Shown: positions 63,808-64,000 of the stretch, one piece after another
How positions within the stretch are numbered: position 1 is the first letter of the stretch
How the letters are laid out: the number at the start of each line of letters is the position of its first letter
Source of the DNA: Nitrospinota bacterium
Lineage (GTDB): Bacteria; Nitrospinota; Nitrospinia; Nitrospinales; VA-1
Assembly (NCBI GenBank): GCA_027619975.1
Contig: JAQCGX010000002.1
Span: 62,001 to 126,000, forward strand
Length of the DNA stretch: 64,000 bases
Direction: 5' to 3'
Notes under the pieces: model-generated
Told to the model about the DNA's origin: nothing
What the model saw: only the letters and a program-made list of their open reading frames with translations
Databases searched by the model: none
Translations under genes and position numbers: made by a program

Positions 63808-64000
63808 TTAATTCAACCACTTCTTGAAAATTAAAACTCCGTTGGTACCGCCAAAACCGAAGGAATTGGACAGAGCATATTTAATATCTTTCTCTCGCGC
63901 CTGGTTGGGCACATAATCCAAGTCACACAGAGGATCCGGGGTTGTGTGGTTTATGGTAGGCGGAAGAATGCCGTGTTTTAATGCCATGAGAGAAAAAATC
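63808..64000 (-). CDS. fabF: Beta-ketoacyl-ACP synthase II, C-terminal end
   Basis: The minus strand from the right edge reads [30 protein letters not shown] and ends [24 protein letters not shown] before the TAA complement at 63808. The GFGGTN end segment and PPTIN are typical of FabF (KAS II). Only the last ~63 codons are inside the window. Order fabF then rnc matches many genomes. Confidence 0.93.
   Translation of the reverse strand, partial: IFSLMALKHGILPPTINHTTPDPLCDLDYVPNQAREKDIKYALSNSFGFGGTNGVLIFKKWLN

Overview
This 64 kb window comes from a Gram-negative, flagellated bacterium of moderate GC. The sequence shows lipoproteins with lipoboxes, two lytic transglycosylases, MurJ, an MlaC-type gene, flagellar FliK, FliL and FlhB-like genes, and c-type cytochromes. 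The gene mix fits a Nitrospinota or former deltaproteobacterial lineage, but that placement is inference. No rRNA, tRNA or CRISPR array was seen.

Layout. 1-6.6 kb: the 3' part of a Maf/DUF115 flagellin-modification gene broken by two in-frame TAA codons, an O-methyltransferase, a TPR lipoprotein/thiol-oxidoreductase pair, a DnaJ-type co-chaperone, a ferredoxin, an AbiU2-like HEPN protein and a cobalamin adenosyltransferase. 6.65-14.9 kb: a pyrimidine operon, promoter - PyrR attenuator - pyrR - pyrB - pyrC - carA - unknown coiled-coil gene - carB, tightly packed and largely overlapping. 14.9-18.3 kb: secreted CsgG-like and SUMF1-like proteins, endonuclease III and an M14 metallohydrolase. 18.3-29.3 kb, minus strand: MltD, FlhB-tail protein, FliK-like, two small proteins, FliL (frameshifted in a C7 tract), CoaE, a class IV aminotransferase, CvpA and Slt. 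29.4-36.1 kb, minus strand: Nudix, an HPr-domain protein, HNH nuclease, FAD oxidase, VOC protein, a MITE-like element and a Met8-like siroheme enzyme. 36.3-41.9 kb, plus strand: a triheme cytochrome, a MoxR ATPase with a 612-residue partner, and broken PD-(D/E)XK and mlaC genes. 42-47 kb: MurJ, ThrH, a zinc-ribbon/SH3 protein and M32 carboxypeptidase. 47.4-51.8 kb: a small ferritin-like protein, a Fur-box promoter, a cytochrome c-FTR1 permease and a membrane-anchored beta-propeller. 51.8-64 kb: KDPG-type and HMGL-type aldolases, EVE protein, small envelope proteins, GAF/HD-GYP protein, MgtE, a lysine-less lipoyl-like protein, radical SAM protein, HspQ, RNase III and the end of fabF.

Most notable: (i) a perfect 15-bp TIR element with a 4-bp target duplication, carrying a 39-bp tandem repeat that recurs at other loci; (ii) a homologous His/Cys helical tail on both products of the Fur-linked FTR1/propeller operon; (iii) the MoxR plus 612-residue protein pair; (iv) an HPr domain on a large uncharacterised protein; (v) four in-frame TAA codons in three otherwise well-preserved genes, plus a homopolymer frameshift in fliL; (vi) an unknown gene translationally coupled between carA and carB.
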